A stretch of DNA of 64,000 nucleotides from NCBI GenBank assembly GCA_905178155.1, contig CAJINV010000004.1:6569923-6633922 (forward strand). Direction: 5' to 3'. The DNA comes from Amoebophrya sp. A120 (lineage: Eukaryota > Sar > Dinophyceae > Syndiniales > Amoebophryaceae). Position numbers and translations under genes: made by a program. Numbering within the stretch: position 1 is the stretch's first letter; every line of letters begins with the position of its first letter. The notes under the pieces are model-generated. The model saw nothing but the letters and a program-made list of their open reading frames with translations, ran no database searches and was not told the DNA's origin. Below are positions 43,901-53,969 of the stretch, piece after piece.

Positions 43901-44281
43901 GGAGTCGTGTAGTGAGTCTCATGCAAAAAGAAAATCGCAGGCTTTGTAGCTTGACACGACTACTACCGGCGTTCTTGTTGAAATATGCCACAGCCTGGTA
44001 TAAATAGAGGATTTCCATGTCGCGCGGTGCAACGTTGTTTCACTGTCCACCCGAAACTACAAACATGAAAACACTTTCTCTACCCACAGGTTCTGAAGCT
44101 GGCAGTGATGAAGGTGCGCAAGCAAGTGATGGCGATGATGTTTCTACGGAAAATGTCGTTCGGTGGGCCGCCAAGGATCGTGTTTCCCAACGAATCAGAC
44201 TCGGAAGAGGAGGAGGACGAAGACGATGATGATGACGACGATGATGAGGAGAAGGAGGAGGAAGAAGAGGAGGACGACTAG
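37962..44281 (+). CDS. Ankyrin-IQ-multi-PDZ scaffold protein, 982 aa
   Basis: Thirteen exons (37962-38272, 38505-38651, 38802-39015, 39189-39334, 39517-39937, 40175-40565, 40840-41486, 41726-41837, 42107-42167, 42456-42516, 42827-42912, 43697-43856, 44090-44281) make 983 codons. Residues 45-220 are ankyrin repeats (SALHYAASSGNINTV, DQTPLFFA). Three IQ-like helices follow (AAKLQAAARGKMARKKV, RVQNLYRGKMARK, KMQAGFRGRKARD), suggesting calmodulin or light-chain binding. Four PDZ-like domains come next; the last has a GLGL loop after splicing. The tail is a run of Asp/Glu. The splice 39016-39188 joins the ankyrin and IQ-PDZ parts; an alternative acceptor at 39113 ends the ankyrin part at 39170, so two products or two genes are possible. 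A membrane or cytoskeletal scaffold is inferred. Confidence 0.85.
40566..40834 (+). mobile_element. Introner element, family A2, 269 bp, degenerate TSD
   Basis: Left TACGGATTGCAAAAAAGTC, right GTATTCCATA; flanks GACCT/GAAGT match at 3 of 5. Interior orientation as 41838. Excision restores the second PDZ domain in frame (Glu-Thr-Tyr-Ala-Lys). Confidence 0.8.
41838..42101 (+). mobile_element. Introner element, family A2, 264 bp, perfect TSD CGTCA
   Basis: Reference copy for A2 orientation. It joins VNGV to KDDVEA inside the third PDZ domain. Its interior is the reverse complement of the 58925 copy over most of its length. Confidence 0.94.
42168..42450. mobile_element. Introner element, family C, 283 bp, perfect TSD CAGGT
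   Basis: It runs from TATCATTTGTAAAAACGTCC to GACGTTTTTGCACAGGATA. The duplicated CAGGT lets this copy be read as GT-AG. It joins MVQ to VQK. Confidence 0.93.
42517..42821. mobile_element. Introner element, 305 bp, TSD GGCTG/GACTG
   Basis: Inverted ends TATGAAAGCC and GGCTTTCATA continue for about 50 bp each side (AAAGTGGAAAT, then TTGTGATGCA). Removal joins DIGL to GLQM and so rebuilds the GLGL carboxylate loop of the fourth PDZ domain, which no GT-AG choice does. Confidence 0.9.
42913..43691. mobile_element. Introner element, family A, 779 bp, with nested insertion
   Basis: Family A ends with perfect TSD AAACG. The extra length comes from an insert between two copies of TGTAATGCTGCGTTGG (42946-42961 and 43472-43487). 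Without it the element would be 253 bp, the usual size. It joins Asn-Lys-Arg to Leu-Val-Gln in PDZ4. Confidence 0.9.
42962..43487. mobile_element. Insertion nested inside an introner, flanked by 16-bp direct repeats
   Basis: The 526 bp include one copy of the 16-bp repeat. The unique part has no introner words (GCATGACAA type) and no convincing ORF; it contains GTCCCTAC and GTAGGGAC near its ends in inverted orientation. The long target duplication differs from the 5 bp of introners, so another element type is likely. Confidence 0.65.
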
Positions 44282-45695
44282 GCGGGTGCTGTGCGGATTT
44301 CTTTAGGAGGACAACGGGCCAAGCCGTGGTTTTTTGTGGATTGTTGGACAGCACGTGATACTAATAGAGTAGTGCACCCCGTCAAAGAACCGGTTTGAAA
44401 GTACTTTCATACATTTTCTGTACAATGTCGAAAACGAAAAGCGAGGGTACAACTGTGCTTTAAAAATGCGGCTGCATCAGTATTCTCGTGCATCCGTGCT
44501 GCTTCTGGTTCTGGGTTTGCACTGCTTCCACATTCACGTTGAACTGTATGCTAACATTTTGGTCGTATTCACCCTGTACGAGAAGCCGAAAACTACGGCG
44601 TCTCGCTCCTCTAGTAGCTTTTTTGTCGCACCTCTGATGTCGTTTTTTTCTCCCCAAGAATAAAACTGAATCGATCCATTGTCTCGCCCTGTTCGACGGT
44701 TGGTGGTTTAGAAGCTCCTTGTGATTATCGGAAGTAGTTTCAACCAGCCCGCTATGGAATAATTGTAATTCTACCTCCTTACCTGTACCTCCCCTATTGC
44801 CTCCTGACTGGCCAGTGCACAAGATGTAGTATGAAATTTGTATCTTTTTTTTGTTCTCGCCAAGTTCAAAAAACCTAAATTTTTCCCAGTTTGCTACCTA
44901 AATTTGCTACTACCTCGAATTTAAATTTGCTACGTGGAAAACAAAAAGATCGCCGTTTAAAGATAGCGCTGTTTACAAGAGGTTTATTGCGCGCTTGTTG
45001 TAAGATTTCCGAATGAAAACAGCGACATTTTCTGAAATTCTGAGCGCCACGCACTAAGAGCTAAAAACACCGCCACAACTCCGGGCACAATTGCCATACC
45101 ATTGAGGGCATTGAAACAGTCTGCTGTGTGTTTCCTCAGCCACGGGAGAGTGGAAGCGCGACTTCTACGTGCCAGTCGGTTCATCGATCCATCTAAAACG
45201 AGATCCAAATCTGCCTCTTTGTCATTCTCAGAGATTGATAAGTACCTAAAAGATACTCGCTTGCCGTTCTGCGTCTACATGAGTACTCGAGCGAGGTGGT
45301 GATCTAAATGCCGACAGCCCTGCGATCAAGCGTCAGAAAATTGCGTTTCACCACCAATTCTGTTTCAGACCAAATTGACCGTATCTAAATACACATCGAG
45401 ATCTGAAGCACCACGATGCGCTTCAAAGTGATCAGGATTGGATCAGCACGTGGAAAAAGGATTGTAAATGGATCCTCTTCAAATTTTAGATCCGAAGTAA
45501 AAGTGGCAACCGAAACAAAATCACGATCAAAATCACCGATCCTGCCTAAACTTTTTTTGCTATTCCGTGCGCACTTTAAAAATACACCGACCAAAACCAC
45601 CACGCACCTATATCATACCATTTTTCTACTTTTCCATTTCCACCAGGGGAACTCGAGTTTAAGGTTCGCAGTAGCTCGCACAAACCACTCACAAG
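44282..45695. other. Intergenic, nothing recognised
   Basis: About 1.4 kb. AAATTTGCTAC occurs three times around 44889-44935. A 65-residue frame at 44466-44663 with a hydrophobic start has no other support. Confidence 0.6.
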
Positions 45696-46238
45696 ATGGA
45701 AAACGAAGAGGGACTCCGCGTGGATTTGTACATCCCGCGCAAATGCTCTGCCACCAACCGACTGATCGCCGCCAAGGAACACAGTTCCATCCAGATGAAC
45801 GTCGGACAGGTATAGGTTATGGATGCGAGTTTAGCATTACAAACTGTCATCATGATGCGATTTTAGCATTAGAAACAAAATCGCATCATTTCACCTTAGC
45901 ATTTCATTCTCGTTTTTGCAGGAGAGCCAGGACGGGATCGAAGGAGTCGTTGGCTTGAAGCTACACTAGCATGATATTTTCTGTGCTTAGAAAGAGAGAT
46001 TGCGCCCGCACCAGTTGTGCATCAAATGTGCATGGAACTATTATTTTCTTAACAGAACAAAATCTGACTTGATAGAATATCGCATTTGATGTTAAAATCA
46101 CAGGTCGACACCGAGGGTAAGTACACCAACGAATTCTTCACCTTCCACCTGGCGGGCTTCATCAGACAGCGCGGCGAGGCCGACGCGTGCCTGAACCGTC
46201 TGCTCTTCGAGAAGGGCCTCATCACCTTCTCCAAGTAA
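45696..46238 (+). CDS. RPS21: 40S ribosomal protein eS21 (RPS21), 82 aa
   Basis: Two exons (45696-45809 and 46104-46238) give 82 residues, the normal eS21 length. The N-terminus [19 protein letters not shown] and the following [16 protein letters not shown] match the family's signature; the second exon continues [14 protein letters not shown] and ends [10 protein letters not shown]. eS21 sits on the small ribosomal subunit. The single intron is GT-AG with no introner. The ATG follows CACAAG directly. Recognition is certain at family level. Confidence 0.95.
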
Positions 46239-46902
46239 GAAGGAATTTTGTGAGGTTTTGGGATGAAGAAGAAGAACTTCATATTATCCTGTCGGAGTTG
46301 TGCCGACTGGAGGAGGAACAAAAATGTTGAAGGGGAAGCGGAGGTTCTTTGGAAGTAAAGATCTCCGTGAAGATCTCTAAAACTGCAGAGCTACGAAACA
46401 TACCACGAGGAGAGTACAGTATTGACAGTCGGGACTTATTTGTGAACTTTCAGTGTAAGCGGAATTTTTAGTTTGAAAGAAAGGGGGATTTGGATTTTCG
46501 AATCCTATCCGGAGCTCCGTAGTTCTGTGCTTACAAGACCTTTAACGATTGTCATGTGAATCTGTGCGTGATGCGCGAACTTAAACACAAAAGAGAAGAG
46601 CCGGCTGTGTTGCTGGGGCCGGATTGAATGGGCCATTTGTTGATGAAGTTCCCGATGTTCTAGTTTGTAATATCTGTTGCAAAAATCGGTTGGTGTCTGC
46701 AGAGGGAATCTAAAATCGCGCTCGCGTCCTTGCGTGGCGTGGCCAGTTGATTTTTTTATGTGAATTGATGCCGTGTCCGTGTTATGCGGATCCCTATCCA
46801 TTTCATCTCATTTTCGCCGGTACTAGTGGAGAGAGATTGTTGTTGAAGTTTAAGCACGGCATCTTCCTTTCTGAAACAGACCGTACGAGAATGAACTTTT
46901 GA
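46239..46902. other. Intergenic, nothing recognised
   Basis: About 660 bp downstream of RPS21. No coding exon or RNA recognised. Confidence 0.6.
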
Positions 46903-47256
46903 ATGGGATTTCTAAACAAGCGTACTATCCAATTTCTACTATGTTTCGGTGCAGCGATCCTCTTCCCAACAGTCATCGGCAGCCACGTTTTAGACCACTT
47001 TCCGCTGTTGAGATCGTGCTGCGAAATCGTGAATCCCACGACGAAGACCACGAAAGCGAGTCGATTCACGTTCCGATGGAGGAGGTCCTGTAGCTCAAGC
47101 CACTTCACATACGACACCGCGCAGCGCTGCTTTCTGACCGAGGAGCGGTGCGAGTTTTATCGACAGCAGTATTTCCCGACCAGTCGGAACCGCTGCTACA
47201 CCTGTTTTGAAGGCTACGCACGGTGTGACATGAAGGTGATGCATTTTGAGGAATGA
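46903..47256 (+). CDS. Possible small secreted Cys-rich protein, 117 aa
   Basis: ATG at 46903. Residues 9-26 (QFLLCFGAAILFPTVIGS) form a plausible signal peptide. The mature part has about eight Cys, many in its second half (RCFLTEERCEFY, RCYTCFEGYARC), as in small secreted proteins. There is no homology I recognise and no splice evidence, and the frame could be chance. A minus-strand Cys-rich frame lies just downstream (47298-47603). Reported as tentative. Confidence 0.35.
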   Translation: MGFLNKRTIQFLLCFGAAILFPTVIGSHVLDHFPLLRSCCEIVNPTTKTTKASRFTFRWRRSCSSSHFTYDTAQRCFLTEERCEFYRQQYFPTSRNRCYTCFEGYARCDMKVMHFEE

Positions 47257-47761
47257 ATAGCCTTCGCTCGACGCAAGGAAGTTGCTACTTAGTTTCATCA
47301 TTTCGCTTGAAAATCTTTGTTGTCTTGCTCAAAAAATAGGCAGTTCTTGCACTCGTCGCGTGGTTGGTACCTGATTATCCCGCTTTCATTCCGGAAACAA
47401 TTTTTTTCATCCATGCAAGAGTCGACATATAGCAGAAAAGCCGGTGAATGGCATTTCGTGTCATCGTTTTGCATCGTCAATGTCGCCCGAGTGAAGCAGG
47501 TGGTAGAATTAGAAACGAGTGGAGCGAGACATTGTTTCTCGAGAGAGTACGGCCACATGACCTTCACGGGGTCGTGTCTATCTGTGTATGTCCTGTACCG
47601 CAATCGAGTGAAACGTGGTAGTTCTCGTACAGCTAGGTATTGACGTGACGTTGGGGCCGAGACGAAGCCTAAGTACGCGCGTTTTTTTCCCGCATGAGAA
47701 CCTCTGAAGGCGTTCTATTTATTTGATTTTTCCGCGCTCTGACCTCTCCTGACGCAAGATC
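47257..47761. other. Unassigned region with a minus-strand Cys-rich frame
   Basis: The only notable frame is on the minus strand (47603 to 47298), with Cys spaced as in DECKNC. It has no ATG near its 5' end and would be the only minus-strand gene, so I do not call it. Confidence 0.4.
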
Positions 47762-48157
47762 ATGACTACAGCAGAATCGGGTGGCTCCGCCGGTCTTCCA
47801 GCGCACCAAGTTGCTGCACGCGCTGGTTTGCTAGTTTCCCGGGTGTCTTGTGTAAAGAAATTTATCAGGTTCGCACCCCTCCTGACCCTGCTGGACCTCA
47901 CTGTCCCCTCTGCCGCGACCCGGCCGGAAAACTTAAATTTGCGTCGCGAAATCCGGAGTGGGCAGCAGGAGAAAGATGCAGATGTTGGGAGAGAACTGCT
48001 CGTATTGCACCAGCCTCCGTCCATGCATTCCGGTGGTTTCACGAAAGGAACTTCGACATCCCAGACCGTTGCACTTGATGCGGTGGGCGAAGCGGGATCA
48101 TTTTTGACGCGATCGACAGCCCCAGCGGGTCCAGTTTCTTCCGGGGCGCAGAGGTGA

Positions 48158-50651
48158 AGCACTGCTGATGTGCAACGAGTTTCATCTTCGGGCTCAGCTT
48201 GTGGTCATGGTACTACTGCTGGTGGTCGCGCGGCAAACGAAACCGTAGCCTTACTTGCGGCGGAGCAAAAATCGCGAGGGTCACTACACGCAGCGAAAAG
48301 TAGGAGCAGTGCTGCAACTATTGCCACTGCTACTTTCCCGGCACCGCAGAAGAAGTTGTACCCGTGCTGGCTGATTGTTGCGTTCTATTTCGACGACTTT
48401 TACTCGGAGCCAGCGAAGCGGGAGCTCGCGCAGCTTTTGGAGGAAACGGAAAACATGAAGTGCCAGCTGCATCTGCTCGTGAAGGACGATAATTTTGTAC
48501 CAGGGCCTGAGACTGCTACGCCTTCCACGGCCTCAACCTCAGCAACGAAATTCCGCAGCGGCGGCCCCTGTGACCATTTTGTCGGGGCACAGGCGGGGCG
48601 GTTTTGGGCGGGCCGCAGTAACATCACGGCTGCGCGCTGGACCGGCGGGGGACGGGTGGTGTGCACGGAGCAGCCGAATGTCGGTCGCGAGGCCGCTTCC
48701 TTTGCAAATTACACGTACGAAAAGTACGACGAGATCCAGGCACTGTACCCTTTGCGTTCTTCACCTTCGCAGCAATTGGAGCCGAGCGCCATCACCGTGG
48801 ACAAAGAGCAAGACCTTTCTCTTGACAGATCTGCAAGCGCGTCGCCTTATCTCCGTCTGCACTACCTGCCGTTTCCCTGTTTCAACCAGCACAAGGAGCG
48901 AATTAACACCATTCGGAACGCCTTTCGCCAGGATCCGCTCTCGGTGGGGAAGCCGCGGGCCTACTTCAATCACTACAATTTTCCGTCCGCTCATAGGGAG
49001 CCCGTTGTATCAGCATGAAGAGGGGCAGCGATGAATCATGTGATGCGCGTAATTTTTATCGTGCTAGAGGACCTACAGCTAGAGCAGGCGACGCACATCG
49101 GCACCGCTGTCCTGCATGCCTGAGCCAGGGTTTCGATAGAAACAAAAAGCTCAGGCCGTGTATCAGTACGTAATGTAGACTGAGCTTTATTCTGCCTTTT
49201 TGCATGGTCACAAGAGTCAGTAAGCAGACGCTGCTTCTTTGTGTGTGATACGTTGGGTATTTATCCAAAAAGAATGCGAGGTTACTGCAATTTACATTTT
49301 GAAGAACAGCTGTACTGCAGATACAGGTCCTCTTCCATGCTTCTCCTGCAATGCATGATCAATGCGACGAAGTACTAGATTGCAGCAATATTGTTTTACA
49401 TTCTCATCATCAGCATCAGTGCAGTTTTTTTTTTGGATACCATTTGGCTGATAATGGCTACTTTTTCATCGCGGAGTACAACGGACATAAGATGTAACGG
49501 AGACAAAAACGCTCACACTATCGTGCCGTACAAGGGTTGTTTGTAGTTCTTGTTAGCACGCGAAACTTATTGCGATCTGTCCTGTTAGCACGCGAAACTT
49601 ATTGTAGCGTTATGCTAGAGGACGGAGAAAAAGAACTACAGTCAGCATCACGAAGACCGAGAGCGTGTGTACAACTACGTTTCATTCCATAGAGTGGCAC
49701 CAGCACGGTTTCGTCCCGACGCGTCGCTGAACGGTACCGCAACGTCTTCGTTATTTTCTTCTGCTGCTGCTACCGGACCAGGACCACTTGGTACGACCAC
49801 TGCACGACCTTTCCGTGGGGACAGTAGAACCAGTGGCACTCCGACGACGTTCCTCACCTGGTTGCGCAATATGTCCCCTTCGTGGGCCCCCGTGGCGGGC
49901 CCAATGACAGTGCTCGCCACCCACCTCGAGGCGTGGTACCAGAAATTCTGGAATCGCAACCACTATTTCGGGAAAAAAGTAATCTCAGTCGCAAATAAAC
50001 TTTGCAATAGAGGACTCAGCAACACGAAAATTCGCGAAGCTTGGTCAGACAAATTAACCTCTGATGCGGCAAAGAGTAAGGAAAGACCGGGATAACGATA
50101 AGACTTGCTTCATTTCTTGCCTGTTGAGCACGACAAAAATTGTGTTCAAGAAAGTGATTCCGCCCGCCGTGTGAGCTGAGACTGAGATGGTTTTTTCTCC
50201 CGATAACCACCAGTGGCCGATGAATTTGCGCTCCTGGTACGAATCGTGGATCCGGGAGCCGGCCTGGGAAGAGGCCGGGACCTATTTCTCGGGAATGAAC
50301 GGCGCCCAGTCCACGACGAGCGTCCTCTTGCTGCAGAGGAAGAAGGAACTCTACCGGGAGGTCGGGCAGGAATGCTCGACTGGTGATAGCTTCGGAAACG
50401 AGTGCGGCCATTTTGTCGAGCGGCTCATGCCCGTCATATTCGGTTACGGGGCGGAGAATAAGGCGACGGAGTACAAGAATACGACAAGTTTAGAAAATGA
50501 GCTCCCAAATATTAAAACCCGTGCAGCTGCTCCTGCATCTCTACCGGAGACCGAGGTAGTGAAAGCGGCGCCTCCTCGGGGAAGAAGCATGTTGCTGGAA
50601 GCGTTGGAGACGGGATTTTCGTACGTTTTCGCCGGTCTCTTTCTCCGATAA
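48158..50651 (+). CDS. DUF3431-like protein (possible glycosyltransferase), 5' end unresolved
   Basis: Exons 48158-49007, 49256-49280, 49693-49978 and 50214-50651 join in one frame using one introner and two GT-AG introns. The start is not resolved: the frame has a TGA at 48155-48157 and the first in-frame ATG is deep in the domain, so an upstream exon in 47762-48157 is likely (an HCPLCRD motif lies there in another frame). NVGREAASFANYTYEKYDEI matches the N-x-GRE...NYD type motif of DUF3431 proteins, and the C-terminal LQRKKELYREV followed by ERLMPVIFG fits that family's end. The family is thought to include sugar-transfer enzymes. The match is by eye and the function is unproven. Confidence 0.45.
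49008..49250. mobile_element. Introner element, 243 bp, perfect TSD CGTTG
   Basis: It runs from TATCAGCATGAAGAGG to TTCTTTGTGTGTGATA, with a diverged inverted repeat (GCAGCG/CGCTGC). CGTTG lies on both sides. Excision replaces an early stop with Pro-Val-Gly-Tyr-Leu. Confidence 0.8.
49551..49604. repeat. 22-bp direct repeat in intron
   Basis: Exact copies at 49551-49572 and 49583-49604, both containing GCACGCGAAACTTATTG. They lie in the inferred GT-AG intron 49281-49692. No function apparent. Confidence 0.8.
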
Positions 50652-51257
50652 GGGGGTCATGAATTCGCGTTTCGGCGCATAGCAGCGCGATATCTGATTC
50701 TGATTTTGTGATAAGGATGTGGCCCACAGGCACGAAAAATGGTTTTGGAGAAGTGCGCCTGAAGATGACGAAGCGAAGAGTTTTCTGCTTTGAAAGATTT
50801 GTGTGTGGCAGCTAGGATGCTTCGTTTTGTTCGCTTAAGAAAGGATCGATGAAAGCGATAAGATAGAGGGTGCATACAATGATCCTGTTTTCGCAAATCA
50901 ATCTGCAAATTTCTCTGAATTCGAAAACAGAAATTAAACAGAAGATGAGCGTTCTTGTTGAGATTGAGCGCTGAGAGTGTCAGCGGCCCGGGGCATTCTC
51001 AAAGCAGGGCTTTGACCACCGCGGGAAAATCAGAAACTCTTGAGTGAAGTGAACCAAAAGAAAATAACGTGAGATCCCGATTGTTACGTCGCACTGTAGT
51101 TGTGCATTATTAGTGCGGCGACGGCGACGAGCGTTGCGTTCGTGAAAAGCTGCGCAGACCTTCTTTTGGTGGGCCTGGCAGGCCTTCTACGTCCTTCTTC
51201 GGTTGGCATTACGTATCAACAAGTCCTGCAACAAGCTGGAATTTTGCAGACCAAAAA
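50652..51257. other. Intergenic, nothing recognised
   Basis: About 600 bp between the DUF3431-like gene and the next RING gene. No feature recognised. Confidence 0.6.
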
Positions 51258-52900
51258 ATGCCCTCCAGTGCTGCCGCCAGCAGCTCCGCCTCCGCCGGCG
51301 TCAAGCGGCCGCGACGGGACAGCGCGGAGGAGACCGAGGAAATTGCCAAATACGCCTGCGGATCAAATGCAAATATGTCTGGGTCTGGAAGGTAGCAACT
51401 TGTGACGCTGTCTTCGGATTCGAAAAAGATCTGTGTTGCATGACCAGCAAGAGGAGCCGATTTTTTCCTACGCGGAGGGGGGATGTGTCATGCGGAGTAG
51501 GCATCGAGAAGCCCTGCTCAAAAATTCTGTGACGCTAGGGCATGCATCACAGACATTATGGCTCATGCAAAACGTGCATGACATTGACAAGTCTCCGAAA
51601 CTTCCAGACCCAGACACTTTTGCAGTTGATACTGCGCCGTGTGCATGGAGGTGGTCACCGACTGCCACTCGTCCACCTGTTGCGGGGCTGTGTTCTGCGG
51701 GGAGTGCAAAACCGTATTGGAGCAGGAGGACCGAAATTTGTGGCCGGCGGAGGGTCGCCGACCCTGCCCGCACTGTCGAAAGAAGGCACCGTGCTACGTG
51801 AAAAACCTGGCGTTTCATATTCGCGAGCAAATATCACAGCTCCCGCAATCGGCCAAGGCAATACTTCTCATGCAAGACAATTTGACGCGCTCGTTCTCTT
51901 CACTCTATGTTTTGAGCCTTTATTTTCTAGTAGTCGTCCACCATGGGAATAGTTCATTGCGCCCTATAGCAAATTTTCCCGGCTAGAAGTACCGCACAAT
52001 TAGCCAAGAAGTCATCGTGACTAATCTGGAATTGGATGTTTTTGAAGGATCGTAGAACCGCGGAGAAATTGAAATATGTATAATTACTCAGAAATCCAAC
52101 TCCAAGTTGGGGAAGTCAAACTCAAAGTGCTGTAGTATGAATGATGTGGGGGCGTCCTTTTTTTATTCAGGATACTGAAGCGCCTCGCAAACGAAGTCGA
52201 GGTGGTGTGCCCAGAGGAGCGGTGCGGCGTCAGGTAAAGCATATATGAGAATTACTACGGTATTTTTGTTGCCGCGCAAGGAAGTAAAACTAGAACTGCG
52301 CGTTCTGTTGCGCAACTCTAGGGACCACACCCTGGTCTTGGTGAGAAAGGCAGCGTAGCGTAGCTGGAGAATTTATCTTTATCTCCCGCACAAATCTTCA
52401 ACACCGCCATGCCCATCATGGTTCTTTCCATTTCGAAAAAGATAAGCATATGATAAAACAAGAACCAAAACCCTCGTTGCAGGTCGAAAGTTGGTGAGCG
52501 CCACTGCGATTGGTGTCCGTGGGCAACGACCGAGTGTTCGCTGTCTTGGATGGGCTGTAGGTGGACAGGTCCGCGGAAGAACCTGAAGCAGCACATGGAG
52601 GACTGCCACGCTCCGCGGTGCCGACAGCGACCCTGCTGCCCAGGGAAGCTGCAACAGCTTCCACAGAACGTGTGCGAGACCGTGGGCACCGGCTCTTTCT
52701 GCGACACCTGCGGCTGCGCGCCGCGGAAGGACAGCGGCCACACTTGGTACGGCTGCGACGTCGACGACTGCGACTACCTCGAGTGCTCCAGCTGTCTCAT
52801 CCACCGCCCGCTGCGCACGATGCTGCTTGGCGTGGATGGGCTCGTCCGGGATAAGGGGGACCTACGGCCGCGGTTTGAAGACGGCGCGGGCGCTTTTTGA
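51258..52900 (+). CDS. RING / TRAF-type / ZZ-like zinc-finger protein, 258 aa
   Basis: Four exons (51258-51360, 51637-51830, 52172-52233, 52483-52900). After a basic N-terminus (KRPRRDSAEE) comes a RING finger (CAVCMEVVTDC, CCGAVFCGEC, CPHCRKK), then a TRAF-type finger region (VEVVCPEERCG, CDWCPW, MGCRWTG, HMEDC), then a ZZ-like finger (FCDTCGCAP, YGCDVDDCDYLECSSC). The layout suggests an E3 ligase or adaptor. It is shorter than the TRAF-like pair at 19802/26689 and not a close paralogue. The first intron is an introner; the second (51831-52171) joins Arg-Glu-Gln to Ile-Leu-Lys but has neither GT nor inverted repeats; the third is GT-AG. Confidence 0.85.
51361..51631 (+). mobile_element. Introner element, family A2, 271 bp, perfect TSD CTGCG
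   Basis: The left end is GATCAAATGC (first base changed from T to G), the right end GCAGTTGATA. Orientation as 41838. Splicing places YAC next to AVCMEV and so completes the first Cys pair of the RING. Confidence 0.92.
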
Positions 52901-53969
52901 AGTGAAGATGGATCTTCTGCTTCCGGTGTGATTAGAGGTACTTAATATCTCAACACACGTCCGTGTACTAACTTACCACGCATAAAGCGGCCTGTATACG
53001 CGACTCAGAGCAGGCCTCGCGGTGAAGATGAAACATGGAACTAAACAACTTTTTTGCTGCTCTGCAAAAGAGCCGGTTGTGGATATCTATGCGCGCACGC
53101 CTATCCACACTTGTTTCCTCGTGAATTATCGTCTTCTTCCGGACGATTCATGGACGACTTGAAGTTTTGAAATTTTGCTTGTTTTGTTTTCCATGAAAGA
53201 TCAACAAAAACACTTTCAATTTTGCAGCGAGCTGGAATCGGCAGATTTTGTCATTCCGAAACCAACTAGTGAGACATGATTTTTATTCTGATAGGCCATC
53301 TAGGTCTTTTTTGTTTTTCGTCGGTGTTCCCGTCCTCCTTGTGTGTGTTGTGCTTTCGTAAGTTGCGCTTTATCTTCTACTGGAACGCCAACATCCCAAG
53401 CTTTTTTTGTTTTACCCAGCGCAAAGAGAGTTGAGATTCAGAGGGAGGATGAAATCTGAGCACTTGCACATGATGAAATCTTGTGATCCGATGCGATCAG
53501 GCAAGAAGCGAGCATGTACACCGATCAACTCTCCACTGATTTAGAGCCTGAATAAACTTTACAACATGCCGAGGCAGCTGATTCGTAGAAGAAGCTGCAA
53601 GACCAGTGTTGTAAGCAGTGCTCGGCGTAGTTTATTTCAATGAAGCCAACATCAGAGTTTGAAAAAACTGCAGCCACTCTTACACACGACAAGAACTTTG
53701 CAAGCTTCAGTCTACTTGTTCTCTGAGGCTTAGCCGAACCCCAAAGTTATATTTTCGCGTTTTTTTAACGTATACCTACGTATTTCTTCCGGAATCGAAT
53801 CCGACTCACGATGAATTTGTTTCTCTCGCACGAGTTTCGTAGCTGCGCCTAATTTCTGTTCTCCACCTCTAGTACCTCTCTTTTCAACTTCACCTGGTCA
53901 TCGTGAATGCATTCGAGGATTTGAGTCTGCCCGGGGATCGCCCATTTGTTTTGGTAACTACACAACAAA
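52901..53969. other. Intergenic, nothing recognised
   Basis: About 1.07 kb without a convincing coding frame, RNA gene or introner. Confidence 0.6.

Noticed and set aside
44466-44663. 65-residue ORF with hydrophobic start
   Set aside because: Too short and without supporting features.
47298-47603. Minus-strand Cys-rich gene
   Set aside because: No ATG at its 5' end and no splice support; kept only as a note.
49667-50095. Separate gene starting in 49667
   Set aside because: No ATG at the frame start; phases fit as an internal exon of the DUF3431-like gene.
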